A stretch of 64,000 nucleotides of DNA from NCBI GenBank assembly GCA_018873245.2, contig JAEMBT020000003.1, positions 11,191,843 through 11,255,842 of the forward strand. Reading direction: 5' to 3'. This DNA is from Archegozetes longisetosus. Taxonomy: Eukaryota > Arthropoda > Arachnida > Sarcoptiformes > Trhypochthoniidae. The position numbers and the translations under genes were made by a program. The notes beneath the pieces are model-generated. The model saw only the letters and a program-made list of their open reading frames with translations, made no database searches and was not told where the DNA came from. Positions 30,101 to 41,100 of this stretch are shown here, piece by piece; position 1 is the first letter of the stretch; every line of letters starts with the position of its first letter.

Positions 30101-30387
30101 ATTTGTCGTAAGTTTAATGATAATTTTTTCTAGTTATTAAAGTTATAGAAATGAGTTTATATGATATAAGTTTGAAAAATTACTTTTAAATACGCGATTC
30201 GATTATTGAATTCAGTTTAAGCAATGTTAATTTTAGTAATTTCTCAAAATGAAAAGCTTGATCTTTATTCAAAAAAGTTCGATGTTGTAAAAGGTGTTTC
30301 TAAATCATTAATAACTATTATTGAAAGTGATTGTAAATGAAATACTTTGAAATTTTCTAAATAATATTAAAACTATTCAAATAAATA
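15195..30387. other. 15-kb AT-rich gene desert
   Basis: I find no ORF with a recognisable domain, no splice-linked exon chain and no tRNA-like B box. It contains AG-rich clusters at 18920-18936 and 19033-19052, a small perfect inverted repeat at 17030-17082, and a possible degenerate element near 24937-25341. Otherwise I see nothing I can name. Confidence 0.55.
17030..17082. repeat. Short hairpin with 12-bp perfect arms
   Basis: Arms AAAAGCTATGCC (17030-17041) and GGCATAGCTTTT (17071-17082) are perfect reverse complements around a 29-base loop. The loop itself holds an odd-length palindrome, ACTCGACGAGT. There is no poly-T run or coding context that would make it a terminator. It could be a tiny MITE remnant or a structured RNA element. 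Confidence 0.6.
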
Positions 30388-30561
30388 CAATCTGACCCGG
30401 CTATTGGCAACTCGGTTATAGGCAAACCCGGTTATTAGCAAGTGATTTATTCGGTAACGACTAATCCAATGATATGTTAAAGAGTTGGGATATAGGCAAA
30501 CCCAGTTGTAGGCAACTTATGTTTTACGCACTGACTAGTTGTCTATAACCGGGTCAGACTG
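30388..30561 (+). mobile_element. Pogo/Tigger-like MITE, copy A (174 bp)
   Basis: Bounded by TA on both sides (30386-30387 and 30562-30563). The terminal inverted repeats read CAATCTGACCCGG and CCGGGTCAGACTG. The interior carries repeated TATAGGCAA/TTGGCAA motifs. TA target duplications and ends of this kind fit Tc1/mariner/pogo MITEs. It has no coding capacity. Confidence 0.72.
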
Positions 30562-30975
30562 TATATGAGAATATAGACTAAATTAAAGACTAAAACTTTT
30601 CTGTGTGTCTGAAACCGTTATAACTCAAGATTTTTACAACTAAGAAAGATTCAGAATAAAGGGTGGCTAAAAAATAATTGACACTTTGGTTATAAGTCTG
30701 AAGCCTCTTCTCTATCGAAAGATATCAAAAAGACTTAATAATTAAAGCATTAATATTTATGTATTGTATTTAGTCATTCAAGTTTACTAATTCAGTATAA
30801 TTTTTAAATTTGAGCCTTGTGTTTAAAGAATATCAGTCTCATTCATAAACATGAGTTAAGCGATAACTTGAAAAGGTTTTAACTTAATTGACAATTTTCG
30901 TATTTACGAAACTGATCTGATAACTTTAGAATTAAGTTTTCTATGAAAAAATCCATTAGTAGTAACTTGAAGTTA

Positions 30976-31149
30976 CAGTCTGACCCGGTTATAGGCAACT
31001 AGTCGGTGCGTAAAACATAAGTTGCCTACAACTGGGTTTGCCTATATCCCAACTCTTTAACATATGATTGGATTAGTTGGTACCGAATAAATCACTTGCT
31101 AACAACCGGGTTTGCCTATAACCGAGTTGCCAATAGCCGGGTCAGACTG
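30976..31149 (-). mobile_element. Pogo/Tigger-like MITE, copy B (174 bp, inverted)
   Basis: Also exactly 174 bp and TA-flanked (30974-30975 and 31150-31151). Its reverse complement matches copy A at roughly 95% by eye. The two copies face each other across 414 bp. That could be two independent insertions, or the inverted arms of one 762-bp composite element. Confidence 0.72.
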
Positions 31150-32289
31150 TATATCTCACCTCAAGTGATTAAAGCTAGCCCTCAGTCAATTCGCTAAAAC
31201 TTAAGTGTTATTTAGGAATAGCTATATGAGTATAAGAAGTAATGAACACTACTTTTAAATTGAAAGGTAGTTCGAATTATTAACAGTTTAGAACTAATCC
31301 AACTTTTCATATCTTTATCAAACTCTTGGCTCCAGTACAGTTTGATACGAGTCGGAGATTGCACTAATAGTCATTTGTATAGTATGTAAATCGTTTGTAT
31401 TTTATATTTTATATTTTTGTTTTTATTCTGTTAAACTTTAAGCCAGAAGACGTGCAGAGATCAATGCTATTTTTCCATTAAATAAGAGTTGGGCAATTTA
31501 CTGAAATCAAAACTTATATGTAAATGTGTCTTAGTATGTACGCTTTTGTGTTCTAGTCACGTAAGGTTCAGATTCAAGGAATATTAAATTAGTGAATGAA
31601 GCCAAATGACTAAACTTAATACAGTATTGAGTATTCAAGTTTTTGGTTTAGGTTTTATCGTTGTTGAGAGTCTTTATGACATTCGAAGACAGAGGAAGCT
31701 TCTCTTGCAGTCAAAGCTTCAATTGGAATATTTTCTCACCAAAATATAACCACATTAGTGATCAAAAAATTGTTTTCAGTCTGTTTCCTGTAAAACTATT
31801 AATAACGAAAGGAATATTATCAACGAAATAAATTTTGATTTCAAAAACCAAATCTTATTTATTGAATAAAGAACCTGCCAACTAGCGCTGCCACCTGTCT
31901 TCTTTTGGGAAGTGCTATCCTCGATCTTAGGATCTTCTACTTACTTTCTGAGATTTAGTAAAACGTCTTCTTTTCATTTTTTGTTCTTTTTCTCTGAAAA
32001 GTACCGTCAAGGATTCTCTTTTCGAGGAATCTTTCTTCCCTTATTATGGTTATATATTTTTAGAATAGATTTTGCAAATATTTTAGATGATTATTCAGAA
32101 AAATTTACTGAAGTTAACAGTGTTATCTTACAAGATTAATGTTCTCTTTAGATAGGTTAGAAGGATGCAAAAATCTCATAAAGTCCATGAGATACTTCCC
32201 TTTAGTTCTTCAATTATTTCATAAATTTAAAACTAACTGCTTTTAATAGTAAGTTTCTAATTCAACAAAGGTTAATTACGAATGATATA
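31150..32289. other. Stretch without recognised gene
   Basis: The plus-strand frame at 31912-32139 has no motif or splice context. I see nothing else here. Confidence 0.5.
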
Positions 32290-32812
32290 TTGTATGCCCT
32301 TTAATCTTCTAAGCTGAGATAAAGTAGTTAAAACTTTTTATATTAGAATATTTTAATCAGACGTCTAATAAATTACTCGTCGATTCAAAATTTGATACAA
32401 ACTTCTAATAATCAAATTGAATGTAATACAATTAGTGTTTAAAATAGCAATTCAATACTTTGTAATATACAGGATGGACATTTTAAAACTGAACTTTGTC
32501 ATCAGAGATAACGCTTTTGTTATGATTTCTATCAAAAACAAGTTAACTACTTTATACTTAAATAAAAAGGCATTAATGGAAAATGTACTTTTCATCAGTT
32601 CATAAACAAAATTACAGAAGTGTTTAAAAAGCACAATCAAAGGGAAACGAAAACGAAGCATCTTTTTACTTTTCTACAGTTAAAAATCATGTATTGGTTA
32701 TAAAGCACTAAGATATTAATAATCAGGAGAAAAAAGTTGACAAAATTTTGAATATTCAGAGTTACGTATAATTGAAATAATGACTAACAATATCATAGTA
32801 TTGACTGAGCAT

Positions 32813-33686
32813 GGGACCTGGTCGAAGTACCGACAATCAAAGTACCGACAAGTCATAGTACCGACAATTTATAGTAACTACAGGCCATAATTCTAAAGGA
32901 TTGAGCTGACTTATACAGAATCGAACAGAATTCTGATATATCTGGCGGAAACACACAGAATCGAACTGAACTCTAATTTATCTAGCTGAAACTCACAGAA
33001 TCAAACTAAACTATGATGTAGTCACCAAAGATATACAGAACTGAAGTGAACTATTAATATATAGAACTAAACTGAAATCCACAGAATTGAACTAAATTCT
33101 AATATATTTAGTAAAACACAAAGAATTGACTTCAATTATACGGAATTGACCTTAACTATACAGAATCTAACTGAACTATACAGAATTTGATCGCTCAGTT
33201 TTGGAATTTTTAAAAGAAATCGCTCATAATTTATCAATTTAATATATTTTTTCTATTTATTTTTTATTTAATTCATTTATTACAATACTTATTACATTTA
33301 AATAAGATTTATTATGACTAAGCTGAATATGTTGGCTTTTAACTTTGTACTTCAACCCACATTCAGCTCAATCTAGTATAGTTCAATTGATTGTGTCTTA
33401 GCTAAATTTATTAGATCATAGCTTAATTTTGTAGAGCCTAGTTAGATTCTGTGTGTTCCAGCTAGATATATAAGATTTCAGTTCAATTAAGTAGAGTTCA
33501 GTTCGATTCTGTCAGTTTCAGCTAGATATATAAGAGTTCAGTTCGGCTCTGTATAAGTCAGTTCAATCCTTCAGAATTGTGGCTGTAGGTACTATGAATC
33601 GTCGGTACTATGACTTGTTGGTACTTTGACTTGTCGGCACTTTGACCATGTCGGTACTTTGACTGTCGGTACTTCGACCCAGACCC
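32813..33686. mobile_element. Foldback (FB)-like element 1, 9-bp TSD
   Basis: The perfect 9-bp target duplication ACTGAGCAT occurs at 32804-32812 and 33687-33695. The ends are GGGACCTGGTCGAAGTACC and, inward from the right, GGGTCTGGGTCGAAGTACC. Both arms carry short subrepeats AAGTACCGACA, then longer subrepeats of the type ACAGAATCGAACTGAACT. A 9-bp duplication with long arms built of subrepeats is the mark of foldback/MULE-type elements. No ORF. Confidence 0.85.
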
Positions 33687-33840
33687 ACTGAGCATAATGT
33701 TTGTTTACTAATCAGTAATTTTTGTCATACAACTTTGCGTATGACTTCAGTATATCAACTTTGATTTACTGAAGATCAACTTAAGATTTGAACCCTAAAA
33801 TGTAAACTTTTTTCACTGCTTCATTTTCGTTTCCTTTGAT

Positions 33841-34696
33841 TGTACTGTGATCTGCAATTGCTATTAGTCAAATACTCGAAATAACACTTTGTTTCAAAAC
33901 AAAACTTTAGCTATTCTATTGCAATGCATCATTTTTATTGTATTGGTTTAAAAACCAAATTTGCATGTATTTGTTGCAGTAATTTATCGAAATGAGTGAA
34001 TTCTAGAATTAACCAGTGATTTCTTGAATTTCGGCAATAAGTTACAGATTTCTAGAAATTACTCAATTTAGGAAATTCTAAAGTAAACTGATAAAAGGTT
34101 TTTCCAGATGAATTTCCAGAGTTTATTTTCTTCCTTTAGTGAAGCTTAAAAAAGTTATACTATTAATAATTTCTATTACTCTCCAAATTTTTTAACTTGC
34201 AAATTAGTACTGAAGGTTTTATTGTGACTGAACACTAAGAGGAATTATTTATTACTGCAAGCGCAACAGCGTTACAGCGCGGCAATTGTAATATCTTAAG
34301 GTTTTGTATTGTAACTTCTCAAATAAAACCTTCAGTACTAATTTGCAAGTTAAAAAATTTGGAGAGTAGTAGAAATTATTAATAGTGTAGCCTTTTTAGA
34401 CTTCACTAATGGGAGAAAATAAATTCTGGAAATCTCTACCTTTTATCAGTTTACTTTAGAATTTTCTAAATTGAGTAATTTCTAGAAATCTGTAACTTAT
34501 TGCCGAAATTCAAGAAATCACTGGTTAATTCTAGAATTCACTCATTTCGATAAATTACTGCAACAAATACATGCAAATTTGGTTTTTAAACCAATACAAT
34601 AAAAATGATGCAATGCAATAGAATAGCTAAAGTTTTGTTTTGAAACAAAGTGTTATTTCGAGTATTTGATTAATAGCAATTGCAGATCACAGTACA
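33841..34696. repeat. 855-bp near-perfect palindrome (foldback MITE)
   Basis: Left arm about 33841-34223, right arm about 34321-34696, with a loop of about 97 bases. The outer ends read TGTACTGTGATCTGC and its complement. If TA is the target site the element is about 33845-34692 with ends CTGTGATCTGC. The arms differ by scattered substitutions and small indels. The palindrome begins about 10 bases past the stop codon of the transposase relic. The loop is locally GC-richer (GCGCAACAGCGTTACAGCGC). Confidence 0.85.
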
Positions 34697-34705
34697 TATT
34701 TGAAT

Positions 34706-35086
34706 TTATAGTAAATGCTGAAAGTGTCCGCCGTTATTCTCCAAACAGAGCCTAACTATTTGAATCATAATTTCAGAAACATTGATCAAACTTTTGGCAG
34801 TTGTTTCTTTTAGTTTCATTTTCAATATTTATTTTCAAATCATCGAATGTCTGAGGACAATTAGTGCAAACATGATTTCATTAACACCATCAACTGATCC
34901 ATGTCCAAAGATAATGATAATGAAATCGTGTTTATATTGGTTTAGCTTGTATTTATGCGGAGTTTCAGGCTGATTTGGTTAGGCATTTAAAACTAATTCT
35001 TCAGGTAGCGCTTCTTCAGCTAAAGTGGTAATAGTAACCACACAGTACGTTCGATTGTTTTGAGCACCATTTTTGGTTTTATTCAT
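34706..35086 (-). pseudogene. Mariner-like (DUF4817-family) transposase relic
   Basis: The C-terminus reads CLENNGGHFQHLL and then a stop at 34706. This is close to the conserved GGHFEHLL ending of arthropod DUF4817/mariner-like transposases. Upstream in shifting frames are MNKTKNGAQNNRTYC, an ALPEELV segment, and FIIIIFGHGSVDGVN, resembling the VM.FG..SSDG block before the second catalytic Asp. Stops and frameshifts break it into at least three pieces and most of the catalytic core is missing. It lies inside the 32470-35225 element in the expected orientation. The C-terminal motif is clear; the internal assignments are weaker. Confidence 0.5.
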
Positions 35087-35264
35087 TCTTATCTTAAACT
35101 TATGTTTAATAAAAGTTCAAATTAAATCTTTTCTAGTATTGAACTTTTCTGATAAAGCTTCTTTAGAAAGTATGAGTAAAAGTTTCAATGTTCAATGTGG
35201 GTTCAGTTTTAAAATGTCCATCTAGTATGTTGACAATTAAGTTCCCGAAGTTTTATGCTAAATT

Positions 35265-35867
35265 GGGTGAATCCGGGCTAATGGGTCTAAAGGGGTTCCC
35301 GACCTCCCATTCCCAAGTGTGATATATCATTGGATTCAGTTCGTCAAGCTGAACATTTTTATACTACACTTGACCACTTTTGATCCGAACCTGACCACTT
35401 TTGGACAACTCCCGACGGGTGTGGCCGACCCCGCCAAGTGATATATCATTGAACTCAGGACATCGAACTGAATATTTTGATACCTCACTTGGTCAATTAT
35501 CTCAAGTAGTTCTCGAGATATCCATCATTGTTTGGTTTAGTACCTCGTAATGGACAAACCTGGATTCTCGAGTCGTAACCTAAACAAGCCTGATATAAAC
35601 TAAGGGAGAATAAGTTAGGTCGCTTCGCGACCTAACCTATTATACCTTAGTTTAAATCAGGTTTGGCTTGGGTTACAACTTGGTAAAGCCAAGTTTACCC
35701 ATTTTCGAGGGGGTTAGGTCTCGGTGACCAGAAGTGGTCAGGTTCGGGTTGGAAGTAGTTAAGTGTGGTATAAAAATGTTCAGCTTGACGAACTGAATCC
35801 AATGATATATCACACTTGGGGGTGGGAGGTCGGGAACCCCTTTAGACCCATTAGCCCGGATTCACCC
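35265..35867. mobile_element. Foldback-like element 2 (GGGTGAATCCGGGC ends)
   Basis: Inverted arms of about 150 bp (35265-35415 and the complement ending 35867) share GGGTGAATCCGGGCTAATGG and run on with few mismatches. The middle has a tight hairpin (TTAGGTCGC-TTC-GCGACCTAA, near 35612-35632). It is GC-richer than its surroundings. I could not find a target duplication. The segment around GATATATCAYTGGATTCAG recurs in altered form near 56545 and 56640-56690, so it belongs to a dispersed family. Confidence 0.7.
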
Positions 35868-35926
35868 GTCTCTTTTGTTGTGAACGCCATTTTTGACACT
35901 AAACGTTCTTTTTTTAAACAATGACT

Positions 35927-37250
35927 GCAGTTATTTTTCAAAATATATTTTCAAAATGAAAATTTTCAAAGTACCTTATTTTCAAAATGAATTTTTTCCT
36001 TCTTATTTGTTTCAACATAATTATTTTCAAATAAATATTTTCTAAATCTTAGAAAACTAAGTGATACACAAACTTCCGAAAAAGCAAAGTTTTGAACATA
36101 TAGAAAGTGTAATTATGTTATGTACATAATAGTACTGTTGATAAATTATAGCTTTCTTTGCATGAGATGCATTAATCACTTTCAGATTTTTCTTTATAAA
36201 GTTATTCACATGAAACTATGACACCAATATAAAGGGTCTGGGTCGAAAGACCGACAACCAAAAGACCGACAACCAAAAGACCGACAGGACAAAAGACCGA
36301 CAGGGTTAGAAGACCGACATTTAAGCTGAAGCTCAAGATTTTCTTCTGTCAACAATAATATAATTGTTGTCCTCGTTTTATCGATAACCACATTTGTAAT
36401 GATAGCTGAAGAAGCTGTTTGAACAAAAGATATCAAAACAGTACTGATCTATACTTTCAGACGAGTGGTCAGAGTATAAAAATAACTATCATCATATGTG
36501 ACATGGATCAGCTAATGGTGATAATTATTCTTATACTCAAACAACTTGTTTGACGAATTGGTAGTATGTAAGTACTAAATTTTTTCAACAAAACATCGAA
36601 ATATTGTTGATGTACGTCGTTATGCAAGATGTTTGAGTATAAAAATGATCACCATTAGCTGATCCATGTCACATATGGTGATAGTAATGTTTATACTCTA
36701 ACCACTCGTCTGAAGGTATAGATCAGTACTGTTTTGATATCTTTTGTTCAAACAACTTCGGCTTGCTCTTCTTCAGCTATCATTCTTTTGTCGATGTCGG
36801 TTTTCTGTCGGTCTTTTGTCCTGTCGGCCTTTTGTCCTGTCGGTCTTTTGTCCTGTCGGTCTTTTGGTTGTCGATCTTTCGTCCGGGTCCCAATATAAAA
36901 CTATCATAAACTTTTAAATTTGTGCACAACTTTGCTATACTCTATTAACTTAATGGCAAAAAAATTTGACTTATTAGACTGAATTGCACTTGTTTTCGTC
37001 AATAAGCATATCCCAGGGAATTAAGTATAAAGATCAATGAGTATATTGTTTGTTTATACTTTGATTTATAATTTAAATCCTTTGTTAAGTTTCTTAGAAA
37101 TGTGTAAATAACTTAGTTTGAAAGTATAGATTTGAAAAATAATCTTTTAGAAAAACAGATTTTGAAAAAAATCCATTTTGAAAATTTTTATTTTTAAAAT
37201 ATTTCTTTGAAAAAAGGTTTTTGAAAATATTCATTTTGAAAAACTACTGC
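35927..37250. repeat. Inverted A/T-rich subrepeat arms bracketing foldback 3
   Basis: The left arm (35927-36060) and right arm (37110-37250) are diverged inverted copies made of iterations of TTTTCAAAATGAA-type units; each outer edge begins GCAGT followed by TTTTTCAAAAT. Foldback 3 sits between them. It looks like another foldback-type element, older than the one inside it. Confidence 0.5.
36234..36890. mobile_element. Foldback (FB)-like element 3, 9-bp TSD
   Basis: The perfect 9-bp target duplication CAATATAAA lies at 36225-36233 and 36891-36899. The ends start GGGTCTGGGTCGAAAGACC and, inward from the right, GGACCCGGACGAAAGATC. Both arms repeat AAAAGACCGACA units, then continue as a long inverted repeat (ATGTGACATGGATCAGCTAA and its complement) to a short unique loop. 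It is the same family as foldback 1, but the repeated core is AAGACCGACA instead of AAGTACCGACA. Confidence 0.85.
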
Positions 37251-37676
37251 GTTACCCTGCGGAACAATCTTTTCTTCAGCTTATTTGAAACTTTATTCAT
37301 AAATTTGAGCTGATTGATGCGTATTATTAAAGAAAAATTACACTCAATATATGAGTTTAGAAGACAAAAGGATATACAGTATTTCTGGACGTTTAATCAA
37401 TTTCTAAGTGAAAATTTTAGATTTTATCACATCTGAATCTTAATTAATCTCTCTTTCTCTATGAAATCCTAGACTATCCGTTTCATGATATTGTCGTTGA
37501 GATATCGACCGAACTCTAACCAGACCACCACCAGGTTCCCCTACTCTATAACTATTAGTATTCGTTTAGTTGACCATTTCGTGATCCAAGTCATCGCTTA
37601 CGGAATCGAAATTTTTAGTCCTATCACAAAATCAAATATTTTCAAAAATTAAAAAGGCTCTAAGAAGAGAATAAGA

Positions 37677-38124
37677 CTAATTAAAACGTTGTTCAGCAGA
37701 CCTGACTACAAAAATAGCTAAAAGTCCGACTGTTAAGATTAGTAGTATTGATAGGATAATAATGCCTGCAATCCATCCACCGGTAACGGGCTTGTATTTA
37801 TTATCACATTTCTGTCCACTCCATCCTTCATCACATTCGCACGAATGAGTGTTACCTTTTGGCACACACTTCCCATTATTGCATTGAATGCCATTGCAGA
37901 CACCTGAAAAATTTTCATTTGAATTAAATTTTTTCCAATAAGGGTCTGAGGTATTGAAGGCATACCAATACACGATTTATTATTGTTAGAGAGGCCGTAT
38001 TGTTGATCGCATGAGCAATAGTAAGGAACGACCCAATAATTAGTTATATTCCTATAAGGTATAGATTGTATGCAGTTTCCGTGTTGCTCACGTGCCGGAC
38101 AATTGTTAGCGCATAAGTCTCTTA
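37677..38124 (-). CDS. Exons 19-20 of the modular protein: last EGF, TM helix, short tail
   Basis: Exon 19 is Cys-rich (LCANNCPA, YYCSCDQQYG) and ends phase 1 with donor GTATGCC. Exon 20 gives a canonical EGF (VCNGIQCNNGKCVPKG, CECDEGWSGQKC), one hydrophobic helix, a basic stop-transfer residue and the stop at 37677. The tail is only about 8-10 residues, so cytoplasmic signalling from this chain alone is unlikely. Confidence 0.78.
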
Positions 38125-41100
38125 CTATAATTAATAAGATACAATTTTTGAGCACTTAACGTGATTTTTAAATCTTTATGCATCGATAACTGCATTTTAT
38201 TTTATATCTAATGAGAATAATTCAAATTCAATAATATCATATCAAGTTTAAATCAAGATTTTTTTAGTAAAGTAACCAACACTATACTAGATTTTTTTCT
38301 TAAGCTTTCAAGTAAATTTTTTGTTTTTATTGCTGTAAATAGTGATTGAGTAGTTGATTTAGTGATTAGTGATATAGTTGAGGTCAATGCTGTAGTTCAA
38401 GACTAAATTTTAGTTAATTCTGGATGAGTTTGAGCGCCTACTTAGCTAGTATTGTCTAGAAGTAGATGATTGCATCAACGTGTGATATATCCTGAAAGTC
38501 CAGGGATAAGGAAATAAGGTTCGTATTATTGGCGGTGCGTGCTTCATTTAGAGTCAAAATTAGTGACAAGCAAAATTACGTTTCTCTATTCTAAACTTAT
38601 ATTAAAAATCTGAACGTGTTCGTCTTTAATTATGTGAAGAACGCATTACCAATAACGCAAAAATATTTTGCTTATTTCTTGGCTTTAAAGACATGCTATA
38701 GTAAAAAACGGAAAGAATCAAAAATGTTAAGTTAAGAAACGTCGAAGCAATAACTTTTAATTCAAAAATATCTTATTAATGAGGACCTAATAGGACTATC
38801 TATCGCTTAAGGTGTTTACAAATTTCCTAACATAACTAATTCATATGAGTATTTAAAATATTTTGATTAACCTGAAATTTACAATATTTGAAGGTTGAGT
38901 TTATACCTTTGCACTCATATTTAACAGCTCTTAGATTATTAGTTGAATCTTCAGTCGGTATGAAGTCCATTCTCTCACTTGTGAAATAATCAGTATTGCA
39001 AACACAAGAATAAAGAGTTGAATGTGGATCGGGATCTTCAATACAAGTGGTGTATCCTGGACAACTATTATCTATTCTCGATGTTTCACATGGCTAAAAA
39101 AATTGATTGGATCAGAAAATATGAATAATTACAGTTTAACATTAAATACAAACCTTATAGTTAACTAAATTATTCTTCGATAAAGTATCACTATTGATGA
39201 CTAAAGAATATGATTTTAGAGGGCTAGTGGAATAATAAGAATTTTGTGGTTTCAGGAAAAAACAATTTTTTGGCTCTCCACCATATGGAATACAAATTTT
39301 GGCTAACTCTTCGTTAAATTTTCCGTAACTGACTAACGGTTTGTTTAAATTCATAGTGAAAATACATTTTAAAAAATTATCTGCAGTTTTGTCACACTCT
39401 ATTAGCGTTAAGCTATCTTTTGCTTCACCAAAACTAGTCATTCCAATAATCGATTTCAAGGCTTCAATCAAATTATTGGCAAAATTTCTGGGCTCCAATT
39501 CATTCGTAATTCTCTTAACAAGCTTACTATTCTCTTCATTCATAGATTTCAGATCATTAACAAAACCAGATAAGTCTACATTGACTACTGGTTCAGCCTG
39601 TCCTTTAGATCGAACTAGTTCCGATTCAGTTTTCGATAATTTGGTACCAGGTTTATCATAATGGGAATCATAGAATATGTTCTTGATAGGGAGATCAAAT
39701 TCTGCCGTATGTTTTCCAATAACACAAACTTTTTCTGGCCTACTAGTGCTCCAAACATATCCCGGTTTACAAACGCAATACTGCTCTACGCTATCGTTGT
39801 TGAATTTAACTCTGGTCGGATCACATTCTGCATTGATATCTGAACAAGCTTTAGATCTACCTCCATATAAACAGATATCAATACATGTCTTATTGATTGA
39901 ATTTTTGTCATCAAAAACTTTCCCGACTGGACACAAACATTCATATTCTCCGATATTTTTTTCATGTGTTTTGCACTCGGCATTCCTTGAATCGCAATCT
40001 ATTCTTCCAATCCCTCCCTTTCCACAAATTGGCTTGAGATCACATGTGTTTTTATCATTAAGTTTGAAAAATTGGCCACAATTACATGATAGCTTGTTAT
40101 CAGTGGTTTTGTTTAGTTTTCCATTAGGACAGATTGTATTTGGGACTGGATGTTCCACTAAAAAGCAAAGTGTTTGTCCAATGTATTCTTATAATTTATG
40201 ATAAATTTGATAAAGCTTATGCCGCAAAGTATTGAGAGTAATGCGAAAATACTATCAAACTATAAAACTTGATTGCTTGTAAACTATTCGTATTGTCATT
40301 ATCATAAAAGTTATTTTGAACTATGTAAACTGTAATAAATTAAAAATTTTTAATTTAGTCGAGTGTAGTCAAGTTTGTTGTAATCATATCGGAAGTCTCG
40401 ACAGAACAAAGGACTAAGATCATAATTTATATATAAAGAAATTGGAAAGCTCAAATCCTATGAAATGTAATTTGGACGCTTCAGGGTGCTTTATATAAAG
40501 TCAAATTTTATATCTGACTCATATTTCTGACAAAATTTCTAACGAAATGCACCAATAAATTAAAACTTCTCAAACAGTCCTATATATAGTAATCGATTTT
40601 CCTGAAAGATTCCAGATACTTACAAACCTATGAATTTTTGTCCTAATAAATATTTTTATATGTCAATTTAAATTCTATCTTTGGCAGAGTAATACTAATG
40701 GTAGAATACCTGCACTATTGGTAGAAATTAGTCAACTAACTATTAGAACGTGAACACTAGATTCAAATACTAGACTTGAATAAGATATACTGTATCAAAA
40801 TCTAAAGGTTGAGACAAAAAGTTTTATAGATTTTGCATGGAAGTCACTAATGTAAAAAAAGAATTAAAACTCACAGTCTGGTTGACAGCCGTTACTTTTG
40901 CCATTTTGATCATATGAGAGTTTATAACCCTTTTTGCACATACAATGTTCGGGACCATTACCACAAAATGAATCTCCTTTACAGCTACATGTCTTATTTG
41001 GTTTTAATATACAGTTATCTCCATTCAAATCATACAAACCAGTACACGTGCATTTGAATTTTCGAGATTCGTTTTCATCAATAGTACAGAATTGCTGACA

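Larger units (their letters stand above)
32470..35225 (-). mobile_element. Mariner-like element (DUF4817/DDE type), degenerate, TA target site
   Basis: The ends are 25-bp inverted repeats differing at two bases. The left begins CAGGATGGACATTTT; the right, read inward, begins CTAGATGGACATTTT. Each is flanked by TA (32468-32469 and 35226-35227). Minus-strand transposase remnants lie at 34706-35086. The 874-bp foldback and the 855-bp palindrome lie inside, leaving a core of about 1.0 kb, a usual size for mariner-like elements. Confidence 0.65.
32290..37379 (-). mobile_element. Outer Tc1/mariner-type transposon relic hosting a TE nest
   Basis: About 32290-32467 matches, in reverse, the right part of the 504-bp DUF4817 element at 59352-59855. 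The match runs about 180 bases and includes the TIR segment AATCTTCTAAGC and the interior TTACTCGTCGATTCAAAATT. The other terminus, about 37262-37379, matches that element's left end (CTCAATATATGAGTTTAGAAG) and finishes before a TA at 37380-37381. So one element is split by roughly 4.8 kb of later insertions: the mariner-like element 32470-35225, the foldback at 35265, and the inverted repeat at 35927-37250 with a foldback inside it. Its own transposase is not recoverable. The termini are visible; the single-element interpretation is inference. Confidence 0.6.

Noticed and set aside
31912..32139. 75-codon plus-strand hydrophobic frame
   Set aside because: Phe/Ser-rich low-complexity translation with a non-ATG start and no supporting context.
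36206..36436. Minus-strand frame with CRSFGCRSFGCRSF repeats
   Set aside because: It is only the translation of the AAGACCGACA subrepeats of foldback element 3; it has no gene context.
39341..40201. Long plus-strand frames (up to 174 codons)
   Set aside because: They lie opposite exon 17 of the modular protein, which has cysteine spacing and agreeing splice phases; the plus frames are shadows.
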